Numbered from the stretch's first letter, positions 1 through 5,669 are shown. The stretch is DNA of 6,869 bases from Phycisphaerales bacterium UBA7812 (GCA_002480345.1 DLBY01000020.1:33154-40022), one strand, 5' to 3'. Notes: generated by a model from the sequence alone, not told the origin. Numbers and translations are program-made.

Positions 1-314
1 TCGAGGGCGAAGCCGAGACGCTCGCCGAGGACCACGCGCTCGCCCTCGTCGAGGGCCTCATCGAGGACCTGGGCGAGACGATCGTCGACGCCGCCGAGCG
101 GCGTGCGACCAGCGTGGACGACGACCCCGATCGCTGGCTGATCGCCCATGTCGCGCTGCTCATCGACCGCGACACCCGCGCCGCCTTCGACGAACGCCTC
201 GACCACCTCGCCGCCGACCTCGACCGCGAGGGTCTCCACCTCGAACTCACGGGTCCGTGGTCCCCCTACAGCTTCTGCCCCCCGCTGGGCACACAAGCCG
301 ATGACAACCCGTGA
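1..314 (+). CDS. gvpF/L: GvpF/GvpL-family gas vesicle protein, C-terminal part (5' end outside window)
   Basis: The frame is open from the left edge (first full codon at base 3) to TGA at 312-314, giving the last 103 residues of a longer protein. The C-terminus carries the signature end of GvpF/GvpL proteins: a hydrophobic strand ending in Leu-Ile-Asp-Arg (visible residues about 49-57), an acidic/basic amphipathic helix, then GPWSPYSF (visible residues 84-91). GvpF and GvpL are accessory proteins of gas vesicle assembly; GvpF is known to interact with GvpA at the gas-facing surface. The preceding acidic helical stretch (visible residues 1-40) fits the usual linker. A GTG at 114 could mimic a start, but the coding pattern continues upstream of it, so the gene is truncated by the window and is not a 66-aa protein. 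The next gvp gene begins at the very next base. F and L cannot be told apart from this fragment. Confidence 0.85.
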   Translation, partial: EGEAETLAEDHALALVEGLIEDLGETIVDAAERRATSVDDDPDRWLIAHVALLIDRDTRAAFDERLDHLAADLDREGLHLELTGPWSPYSFCPPLGTQADDNP

Positions 315-980
315 ATGCTGACCCCATACGCCATCACGCGCGCCGGCACCGAAGCGGGTGAATTCTCCGATTGCTACGGGCGAACACTCCGCGCCGTCGA
401 ATCGTTCGGTCTCTCCCTGCTGGTCGGCGATCCGATCGACGCGGAGTGCGACGCCGAGGGCTTCATGGACACGGTCGCCCTGATCCACGAGCACGCATGC
501 TGCGTGCCCGTTCGGCTCGACGATCCACTCAACGACGAGACCGCCGTCCGACGCCTGCTCGAGACCGGTGCGGACCGGTTCACACGCCTGCTCGATCGCC
601 TCACCGGCGCCGACGAGTGGTCGGTGCGCGTCGAGGCACCAATCCGTGATCATGCGCCGCCACCAGCCGGAACGCCACCAGCCGCCGACAGCGCCAGCGG
701 CCGGTCCTACCTCCGCCAACGCCGGCGCGACCTCGACACCGCCTCGGGCATCCATCCGGAGGTCTCCGACTTGATCGCGGTCCTGTCCCACGCGTTGGCG
801 CCGCTCGCCCGCGACACACGCACGCTGCCCGCAAAGCACGGCGCGGGCTCGCTGGCGCTGCTCGTCGACCGGGACCGGGACATCACGCCGAGTTTCCGCG
901 CCGCCGCGGCGGACGCGACGCTCCCGTGCATGCTCTCGGGCCCCTGGCCCCCCTTCAGCTTCGTCAGCCTCGCGACCTGA
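315..980 (+). CDS. gvpF/L: GvpF/GvpL-family gas vesicle protein (second copy, complete)
   Basis: A 221-aa protein typical of GvpF/GvpL in length and order. The N-terminal half has the family helix and strand ending in VPVRLDD (residues 64-70, equivalent to the usual LPVRFG segment), then a long helix and an Glu-Trp strand around 101-106. A Pro/Ala-rich linker (112-128) leads to SYLRQRR (131-137), which matches the family's YLxxR/K helix start. The C-terminal half ends in ALLVDRDRD (181-189) and GPWPPFSF (209-216), the family hallmark. Known role: accessory factor in gas vesicle assembly in the cytoplasm. The ATG starts on the base after the TGA of the previous gvp gene and has no clear Shine-Dalgarno site, so translation is probably coupled to that gene. 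The adjacent Cys62-Cys63 pair is noticeable. The gene converges on tal; no further gvp gene follows in the window. Confidence 0.9.
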   Translation: MLTPYAITRAGTEAGEFSDCYGRTLRAVESFGLSLLVGDPIDAECDAEGFMDTVALIHEHACCVPVRLDDPLNDETAVRRLLETGADRFTRLLDRLTGADEWSVRVEAPIRDHAPPPAGTPPAADSASGRSYLRQRRRDLDTASGIHPEVSDLIAVLSHALAPLARDTRTLPAKHGAGSLALLVDRDRDITPSFRAAAADATLPCMLSGPWPPFSFVSLAT

Positions 981-1105
981 AAGCAGCCGTGCGCGCAGGT
1001 GTGCCCCGGCGAGCCCAGCGGTGCGGAACGGCGCGCCACGCCCGATCCTTCCGCGCATGATGGAATGCAAATGAACCCGCCGACGCGCACCGAACGCGAT
1101 CGCGG
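981..1105. other. Convergent intergenic region between gvp and tal
   Basis: These 125 bases lie between the stop codons of the gvp gene (+) and tal (-). I see short GC palindromes, such as CGCGATCGCG at 1095-1104 and GGCGCGCC near 1040, but no stem followed by a T-run on either strand. No intrinsic terminator can therefore be called, and no ORF in it looks like a real gene. Termination here may be Rho-dependent, or the two convergent transcripts may overlap. Confidence 0.5.
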
Positions 1106-2662
1106 TTACGCCGCATCGCCTAGGAAATCGTGCTCCAGCATCGCCGCGCCGATCCGCTCGATGTCCGCGTGCAGGGCCCGGTCGCTGCGGAACCCCTCGA
1201 ACCCGTTCATCCACTCGGGCACCGAAACGGGCTCGCCCGGTGCCCGCCCGTGTTGCCGCAGGAAGGCGAGCTGCCCGAGTCCGATCGCGTGGATCGCGAG
1301 GACCACCGCCGCCCGCTCGGTCTGCTCATAGCACACCCGCGCCGCCATCGTCCCCATCGAAACAACATCCTGGTTCCGCCCGTTGGTCGGCATCGTCGCG
1401 ACGGCGCTGGGGGTCGCGTTCCGCCGCAGCTCCGCCGCGACCGCGGTCGCGGTGATCTGCCCGCCCGCCATCCCGCTCGTCGCGCCGGGCTGCCAGGCAA
1501 GCAGCAGGGGGGCGCCCCCGTTCAGTTCGGGGTTGACGATCACATCCAGCTGCCGCTCGATGAGCAGCGAGGCCTGCACGATCGCCGCGTTCGCCGCGTC
1601 CGCCGCGAACGAGATCTGCTGCCCCTGGAAGTTCCCGCCGTGCAGCACCGCCGGATCGGTCGGCGAGCCGCAGACCACCGGGTTGTCGTTCACCCCGTTC
1701 AGCTCGCGCTCAACCACGGACCGCGCGTACGCCAGCTGGTCCCGGCACGCGCCCAGGAACTGCGGGGCGCACCGCAGCGAGTACACCTCCTGAAGAGGGC
1801 GGCTCGTGTCCTCGGCATGGTCGATCAACCCCGACGCGATGCTCGCCGCGGAGGCGATCTGCCCCGCGTGCCCCCGCGCCTCGTGGATCCGTGCGTCCAT
1901 CGCTTGGTGTCGCCCGCCCAGCGAGCGGAACGCCCACGCCGTCAGCGCCTCCGCGATGCGCACCAAACGGTCCGCCCGCGCGATCGCGAGCGACGCGTAC
2001 GCCGTCATGAACGAGGTCCCGTTCACCATCGCCAACGCGTCGCGCCCGGACAACTCGATCGGCTCCAACCCCGCGTCCCGCAGCGCGTCGGTCGCATCGA
2101 TCACCGCGCCGGTTTCAGTCAGCACGCGACCCTCGCCCGTCAGCACCCGCGCCGCGTGCGCCAGGGGGATCAGGTCCCCGCTCGCGCCCACCGATCCGAT
2201 CTCCGGGATCGCCGGGCAGGTGTCCGTCTGCAACAGCGAAAGCAGCGCCCGCGCCGCGTCCGGCGCGATGCCAGAGTGCCCGAGCGCCAGCGCCTGGCAC
2301 CGCGCCGCGAGCGTCGCCCGCACCACGCGCCGGCTCGCGAGCGGGCCGCACCCCGCGCCGAGGTGCGCGATCAGACCCGAGCCCTGCGCAAAGGCGTTCT
2401 CATCCGCCGCGTACCGCACATGCGGCCCGTACCCGGTCGTCAGCCCATAGATCTCATCGCCGCGCAGGTGCGCCGCCTCGAGCGTGGCGCGCGAACGCTC
2501 GATCGCGTCGACCGCCTCGCGACCGAACGCCGCCGAAGCCGCCCCGTCCGCGATCCGCTCGATCGCCTCGCAGGTCACACGCTCCCGTGGTCCGAGAACC
2601 ACGCACGGAAGATTCCCCGACTTCGGCTCGGGACGCAGCGCCCCGCTCACGGCGATCGTCAT
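1106..2662 (-). CDS. tal: Tyrosine ammonia-lyase (MIO-dependent aromatic amino acid ammonia-lyase) for PYP chromophore
   Basis: A 518-aa enzyme predicted to convert L-tyrosine to p-coumarate and ammonia in the cytoplasm. All main features of the HAL/PAL/TAL family are visible: catalytic Tyr72 in YGLTTGYG (72-79), the Ala160-Ser161-Gly162 triad in GSVGASGDL that cyclises to the MIO cofactor, VNGTS (213-217), YSLRCAPQ (294-301), NDNP (325-328), HGGNF (341-345) and NQDVVS (430-435). The selectivity position reads His100-Leu101 in IAHLGAG. This His-Leu pair is characteristic of tyrosine lyases (His89 in the Rhodobacter sphaeroides enzyme); histidine lyases have Ser-His and phenylalanine lyases Phe-Leu. 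I chose ATG 2662 because it has GAGG eight bases upstream and gives the family's usual length. A GTG at 2737, overlapping pcl by 29 bp with GGAG upstream, would add 25 low-complexity residues and cannot be excluded. The gene is last in the pyp operon, 46 bp after pcl. Plain histidine ammonia-lyase is the main alternative, but context and the His-Leu motif argue against it. Confidence 0.9.
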   Translation of the reverse strand: MTIAVSGALRPEPKSGNLPCVVLGPRERVTCEAIERIADGAASAAFGREAVDAIERSRATLEAAHLRGDEIYGLTTGYGPHVRYAADENAFAQGSGLIAHLGAGCGPLASRRVVRATLAARCQALALGHSGIAPDAARALLSLLQTDTCPAIPEIGSVGASGDLIPLAHAARVLTGEGRVLTETGAVIDATDALRDAGLEPIELSGRDALAMVNGTSFMTAYASLAIARADRLVRIAEALTAWAFRSLGGRHQAMDARIHEARGHAGQIASAASIASGLIDHAEDTSRPLQEVYSLRCAPQFLGACRDQLAYARSVVERELNGVNDNPVVCGSPTDPAVLHGGNFQGQQISFAADAANAAIVQASLLIERQLDVIVNPELNGGAPLLLAWQPGATSGMAGGQITATAVAAELRRNATPSAVATMPTNGRNQDVVSMGTMAARVCYEQTERAAVVLAIHAIGLGQLAFLRQHGRAPGEPVSVPEWMNGFEGFRSDRALHADIERIGAAMLEHDFLGDAA

Positions 2663-2670
2663 CGTCTGCA

Positions 2671-2674
2671 CCTC
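2671..2674 (-). promoter_or_regulatory. Ribosome binding site supporting the tal start at 2662
   Basis: On the - strand GAGG lies eight bases before ATG 2662. It supports this start over the upstream GTG at 2737, which also has a GGAG six bases before it, so the choice remains open. Confidence 0.45.
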
Positions 2675-2708
2675 GATCTGCACGCCGTGTCCCGGCGCCC
2701 GCGCGCCG

Positions 2709-4139
2709 TCAGGCCGCGATGGTAGAAATCGGATCACCGCACGCTCCGGCTTTGATCAACACGCCGCGATCGATTTCGCCTTTCCGTGTCCGCAAAGGCG
2801 AACCGTCCATCAACCGATCGATCCCGACCAGATAACGGCACACGGGCCCGAGCGCCGATCGCACCGCGCGCTCAACCCCCTCATCGAGAGGCCCCCCGCC
2901 CCCGACGAGCGCAACCCGGAAACCGGTGTCCGCCGCGGGCGAAACCACCGCCTCGCACCCCGGCACCACGCGCTCGATCGCCCGCTCAAGAGACGGCGCA
3001 TCGATCATCTTCCCGTTCGAGAGCTTGAACCGCTGATCCACCCGGCCCACGAAGACCAGTCCCCCCGCCGTCTCCTCGACGAGGTCTCCGGTCTCGAGCC
3101 ACCGGTTCGGATCAAGCCGCCGCAGCGCGCCGTCGCGCCACACCCCCGCGCACACATTCTTCCCCCGCACGAGCAGCTCCCCGGCCTCCACGCGCGTCTC
3201 GCAACCCAGGGGCTTCCCGAGCGAGCCCGCGACGAACACGCCGGGCGCGCCCAGCGTGATGCCCGGCGACGCCTCCGTCTGCCCGTAGCCGACGCGAAGA
3301 CGCGTGCCGCGCAGGATCGACGCGAGCGAAGCGGAGATCGGCGCCCCGCCGACGACCCCGCCCACGCGATCCAGCAGCGCTCGCCCGCCCGGGGTCTCCG
3401 CCAGCGACTGCGCCTGCAGCGGAACGAGGCTGATCCAGGTCACCTCGTGCGCTTCCGCGGCGCGGACCACCGACTCGGGGGCGCGCCCCTCCGAGCCCTC
3501 GGTGAACACGCTCGCGCCCGAGAGAAGCGCGGGCCACAACTCCACCAGCAGCCCGAACGCGTGATGCCACGGAAGCACCGACAGCACGCGATCGGAACGC
3601 GTCAGCCCCAGCGCCCGCGTATGGCTCTCCAACTGGTGCAGCAGATTCGAGAACGACAGCGCGACGCGCGTCGGGTTCCCGCTCGTCCCGCTCGTGGTCA
3701 TGATGAGCGCGACACCCTCGGTCGGGGCGCCGCGGGCGCGCACGCAGAACCGCGACTCGCTCGCGCCGCCCGCCGCTGTCGGGCCCAGCACATGCCGCCC
3801 CTCGCGCAGCGCGATCAGCGCCGAGGCATCGAACGCTCCGAGAAGATCCTCCGCTCGATCCGCCTGCGCCTCCGGAACGGGGCACACCGTCAGCCCCTCC
3901 CACCACGCCGCGACCATCGCCATGATGAACGCCGGGGAGCGAGGCAGCGCGAGCACGACCCGCTCACCGGGCCGAAGCCCCGCGGCGCGGAAACGGTTCA
4001 CCCAGGTCCGCGCCCCGGTCCACAGCGACGCCGCGGGGATCCCGAACCCCTCGCCCACCAGCAGGGGCTCGGCGCGCGAGCGCAGCGCATCGAAGAGCGT
4101 CTCCCGCAGCGTCCCGTGTGCGTCGCGTGCGCTGTCCAT
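2709..4139 (-). CDS. pcl: p-Coumarate:CoA ligase-type AMP-forming enzyme (ANL superfamily)
   Basis: A 476-aa acyl-adenylate-forming enzyme, predicted to activate p-coumarate with ATP and CoA to p-coumaroyl-CoA, the donor of the PYP chromophore. Core motifs are present in order: phosphate loop TTSGTSGNP (148-156), PWHHAFG (190-196), GYGQTE (284-289), TGD (350-352) and the hinge GRVDQRFKLSNGK (365-377). The C-terminal catalytic-lysine motif is unusual: RTRKGEIDR (450-458) has Glu after the Gly where GK is common, so Lys453 is the likely catalytic lysine, shifted by two positions. The protein is slightly shorter than typical 4-coumarate:CoA ligases (about 500-560 aa). Substrate cannot be read from sequence alone; the assignment rests on its place between pyp and tal. 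It starts 49 bp after pyp, with no clear Shine-Dalgarno site and a hairpin immediately upstream, which may keep its level below that of PYP. No in-frame ATG or GTG is seen between the pyp stop and this start. Confidence 0.85.
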   Translation of the reverse strand: MDSARDAHGTLRETLFDALRSRAEPLLVGEGFGIPAASLWTGARTWVNRFRAAGLRPGERVVLALPRSPAFIMAMVAAWWEGLTVCPVPEAQADRAEDLLGAFDASALIALREGRHVLGPTAAGGASESRFCVRARGAPTEGVALIMTTSGTSGNPTRVALSFSNLLHQLESHTRALGLTRSDRVLSVLPWHHAFGLLVELWPALLSGASVFTEGSEGRAPESVVRAAEAHEVTWISLVPLQAQSLAETPGGRALLDRVGGVVGGAPISASLASILRGTRLRVGYGQTEASPGITLGAPGVFVAGSLGKPLGCETRVEAGELLVRGKNVCAGVWRDGALRRLDPNRWLETGDLVEETAGGLVFVGRVDQRFKLSNGKMIDAPSLERAIERVVPGCEAVVSPAADTGFRVALVGGGGPLDEGVERAVRSALGPVCRYLVGIDRLMDGSPLRTRKGEIDRGVLIKAGACGDPISTIAA

Positions 4140-4148
4140 AAACGCGTC

Positions 4149-4168
4149 GGGACCCGTCTCCGGGCCCC
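4149..4168 (-). promoter_or_regulatory. Hairpin with GAGA tetraloop in the pyp-pcl intergenic space
   Basis: On the - strand GGGGCCCG, loop GAGA, CGGGTCCC forms an 8-bp stem with one G-U pair, closed by a GNRA-type tetraloop. It ends nine bases before the pcl ATG and is not followed by a T-run, so it is not a standard intrinsic terminator. It could stabilise the 3' end of a pyp-containing mRNA or limit pcl translation. Both functions are inferred; only the pairing is seen. Confidence 0.4.
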
Positions 4169-4188
4169 ACCGCGGGTCGTTCCGGTGA

Positions 4189-4602
4189 TCACGCCCGAGC
4201 GACGAAGACCCAGTTGGTCCCCGAGGCCTGGTCGCGGTACATGTGCACCTTCACATTGGTGGGCTTCATCTTGAAGGTAAAGGTGTACGGGAAGCACACA
4301 TTCAGCGCGCCCGCCGCGACACCCTTCTTGAAGGTGCCGAAGAACAGCGCGTTGTTCGTGCACGGCGCGATCTGCGTGAAGAACACCTTGCCCTCGGCGC
4401 TCGGGACGGGAACGCCGCCCAGCTCCGACTGGTAGCGGTTGTAAAGCAGGATCCGCCCCGAGTCGTCAACCTTGACGACGCCGAAGTCGCACGCGTCCGC
4501 ATCGGCGCGGCTCAGGTTGCCCAGCATGTTGAACAGCTCGCCGGGAACGAAGGTGCCCTGCGCCGGCGCCGCCGCACCGGTGTTGGTCTGCATCATGGTC
4601 AT
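4189..4602 (-). CDS. pyp: Photoactive yellow protein (PAS-fold blue-light photoreceptor)
   Basis: A 137-aa cytoplasmic PAS-domain photosensor that aligns without gaps from Tyr42 to Met109 of Halorhodospira halophila PYP (offset 12). Chromophore-binding Cys69 corresponds to Cys81 in IAPCT, and Tyr42 to Tyr54 in LLYN. GKVFF (71-75), FKKGVAAGALN (91-101), YTF.F.M (106-112) and PTNVKVHM (114-121) match the family, and the C-terminal strand NWVFV (130-134) is typical. Three pocket positions differ: Gln58 replaces Glu46, Gly62 replaces Thr50 and Val64 replaces Arg52. In the H. halophila protein an E46Q change red-shifts absorption and speeds the photocycle, so this natural variant is likely spectrally shifted. 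The N-terminal cap is about 12 residues longer than in H. halophila. ATG 4602 overlaps the stop of the 113-aa gene (ATGA) and has AAGGAG seven bases upstream (4610-4615), the best ribosome site of the operon, which fits an abundant protein. pcl and tal follow and supply the p-coumaroyl thioester. Confidence 0.96.
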   Translation of the reverse strand: MTMMQTNTGAAAPAQGTFVPGELFNMLGNLSRADADACDFGVVKVDDSGRILLYNRYQSELGGVPVPSAEGKVFFTQIAPCTNNALFFGTFKKGVAAGALNVCFPYTFTFKMKPTNVKVHMYRDQASGTNWVFVARA

Positions 4603-4940
4603 TGGTCATCTCCTTGGTGGATCGCCTCGGTCCACTCGGCGCGGAGCACGGGCTTGTCGTTCTCGATGAAGAAGTGAACGGACTTCTTGGAATACATCGG
4701 ATCCAGCTGAGCGCTCAGGTCCTTGATGCGCGCAAGCATCATCGTGGACTCGGCATCATCGAACCCGGCGTGGGAGCCGAAGCGGTCGTAGAAGTCCCGG
4801 AGCTGTGCCTCCAGGTTCTCGACCATCTGCACGATCTCCTCGGCAGACGAAATGCCGAAGCGATCGCTCAGATACTCCCGCTCCTGGTACAGAGCCTTGA
4901 GCTGTCCCTCAAGGCTCTCGATCATCGCGGTGTCGGTCAT
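4599..4940 (-). CDS. Unknown 113-aa protein with three QL-Y repeats, coupled to pyp
   Basis: I do not recognise a family. The protein is acidic and predicted to be mostly helical, with coiled-coil character up to about residue 83. It contains three spaced copies of a motif of the form L-x-x-Q-L-x-x-(L/F/M)-Y: SLEGQLKALY (9-18), NLEAQLRDFY (42-51) and DLSAQLDPMY (74-83), spaced 33 and 32 residues apart. The first two are each followed by DRFG (26-29 and 52-55). The last 30 residues (SVHFFIENDKPVLRAEW) look strand-like and differ from the rest. No signal peptide, membrane segment or cysteine is seen. The start has AAGGG six bases upstream, inside a small hairpin. The stop overlaps the pyp ATG by four bases, so the two are probably translationally coupled and made together. 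A scaffold or binding partner of PYP is a reasonable inference but nothing more. Confidence 0.85.
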   Translation of the reverse strand: MTDTAMIESLEGQLKALYQEREYLSDRFGISSAEEIVQMVENLEAQLRDFYDRFGSHAGFDDAESTMMLARIKDLSAQLDPMYSKKSVHFFIENDKPVLRAEWTEAIHQGDDQ

Positions 4941-4946
4941 ATCTTT

Positions 4947-4961
4947 CCCTTCATCAAAGGG
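4947..4961 (-). promoter_or_regulatory. Small hairpin containing the Shine-Dalgarno site of the 113-aa gene
   Basis: On the - strand CCCTT, loop TGATG, AAGGG forms a perfect 5-bp stem. Its 3' arm, AAGGG, is the only good ribosome site for the ATG at 4940, which lies six bases further on. Pairing could moderate translation initiation, but the stem is short and may be coincidental. Confidence 0.3.
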
Positions 4962-5000
4962 CTGGGGTCATGGGAACGAGCAACCGTCCCCCCGGTGCAA

Positions 5001-5420
5001 TCAGGCCGCGTCTTTCATCGGCCGAGCGAGAAATTCCGTGATGTGATCGATGTCGTCTTCACGCAGCAGCCCTTCGACATGCTGCAGGAAGGTGCTCACC
5101 GCCGTCGCGCGACACATGTCGCTGACATGCGGGTGGTTCCCCCGGAACATCGAGTAGTTCATCTTCGTGTTGAACGCGATCCAGCGGCTCTTCAGCTCCA
5201 CATACTGAATCGCGACCACCATCTCGACATCCTCTCCCCCGCCCACCTGGTTCACCAGGGAGATCAGGTCGCCCTGGAGCGTCTCCAGCCAGACGATCGT
5301 GTCAGCGATGATGTCCGCCTTCGACTCACCCGTCGGAGGCTCCGGTGCCTCCTGCAGCGCCTCGCGCAGAGCGTCCGTGTCAAATGACCGAATGTGCGCG
5401 ACGATTTCCTCGTGATTCAC
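5001..5420 (-). CDS. Unknown 139-aa helical protein, first gene of the pyp operon
   Basis: I do not recognise a family. The protein is acidic and looks all-helical, with likely helices at about 2-25, 32-58, 64-90, 97-120 and 122-134, separated by a Pro/Gly-rich turn (PEPPTGES, 26-33), a GGG turn (60-62) and a Gly-Asn-His-Pro turn (94-97). The central part is rich in aromatics (Trp44, Tyr73, Trp80, Phe83, Tyr89). There is one Cys (103) and no signal peptide or membrane segment, so it should be cytoplasmic. The start is GTG 5420, with AAGGGAG six bases upstream (5427-5433), a strong site that supports it. It lies 60 bp ahead of the 113-aa gene and appears to open the operon that continues through pyp, pcl and tal. 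Its position suggests a role in PYP signalling or in response to it; a small regulatory or adaptor protein is one possibility, inferred from context only. Confidence 0.82.
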   Translation of the reverse strand: MNHEEIVAHIRSFDTDALREALQEAPEPPTGESKADIIADTIVWLETLQGDLISLVNQVGGGEDVEMVVAIQYVELKSRWIAFNTKMNYSMFRGNHPHVSDMCRATAVSTFLQHVEGLLREDDIDHITEFLARPMKDAA

Positions 5421-5464
5421 AGCAGGCTCCCTTCGTCAGGCCGGACGATCCACAGCCCTGCCCG

Positions 5465-5493
5465 CCTATCGGCGAGATCCGACAGCCAGCCAA
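5465..5493 (-). promoter_or_regulatory. Candidate sigma70-type promoter of the pyp operon
   Basis: On the - strand TTGGCT (5493-5488) and GATAGG (5470-5465) are separated by 17 bp. Matches to the consensus are 4/6 and 3/6, so this is weak. The position would give a 5' leader of about 40 bases to the GTG at 5420. Promoter consensus in this organism is unknown. Confidence 0.2.
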
Positions 5494-5597
5494 GCCGCTC
5501 TACGAAGTTTGTGCCCACGAATTCGCCGAGCTTGAAACAAAGAAGACAGAGAGATCGAGAAAGAGCGCCCCCCCGGCCGAATTCCCGCGCCCAACAC

Positions 5598-5615
5598 GCG
5601 GTTCCATCGAACCGC
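5598..5615. promoter_or_regulatory. Perfect 7-bp inverted repeat, possible operator
   Basis: GCGGTTC, spacer CATC, GAACCGC is a perfect dyad of 7-bp arms, ending 54 bases before the PilZ-like ATG. It could bind a dimeric regulator of either divergent unit or fold as a leader hairpin in the PilZ-like mRNA. No T-run follows on either strand. Confidence 0.35.
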
Positions 5616-5659
5616 ACGCCGAATCCTGCCGACAAAGCCGATGAGGTGTTGCGCCGAAC

Positions 5660-5664
5660 GGAGG
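5660..5664 (+). promoter_or_regulatory. Ribosome binding site fixing the start of the PilZ-like gene
   Basis: GGAGG lies five bases before ATG 5670. It marks this start over in-frame upstream codons that would make the protein up to 210 aa long with a low-complexity, Pro/Arg-rich N-terminus. Confidence 0.7.
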
Positions 5665-5669
5665 ACCCC

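Larger units (their letters stand above)
5421..5669. promoter_or_regulatory. Divergent promoter region between the pyp operon and the PilZ-like gene
   Basis: These 249 bases separate two divergently transcribed units and must hold at least the pyp operon promoter. They include a purine-rich, relatively AT-rich tract on the + strand (about 5532-5565) next to a run of seven C (5568-5574), an 18-bp dyad at 5598-5615, and Shine-Dalgarno sites at both ends. No ORF in it looks like a real gene. Confidence 0.6.

Noticed and set aside
114..314. Separate 66-aa gene starting at GTG 114
   Set aside because: The frame and coding character continue upstream to the window edge, and the protein ends in a GvpF/GvpL C-terminus, so it is a gene fragment.
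1095..1104. CGCGATCGCG palindrome, containing the cyanobacterial HIP1 octamer
   Set aside because: Few copies, no more than expected in GC-rich DNA, and the proteins do not suggest a cyanobacterium.
1130..2725. Long + strand open frame (531 aa) opposite tal
   Set aside because: It is very rich in Arg, Pro and Ala and lies wholly opposite a clear ammonia-lyase, the usual shadow of a GC-rich gene.
2484..4274. Long + strand open frame (596 aa) opposite pcl
   Set aside because: Arg/Pro-rich composition with no domain-like pattern; the - strand frame has all ANL motifs.
4602..5387. + strand open frame (261 aa) opposite the two small genes
   Set aside because: The - strand frames have good ribosome sites, tight operon spacing and balanced composition; this is their complement.
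5532..5560. TTGAAA as a -35 element for the PilZ-like gene
   Set aside because: No acceptable -10 sequence occurs 15-19 bp downstream.
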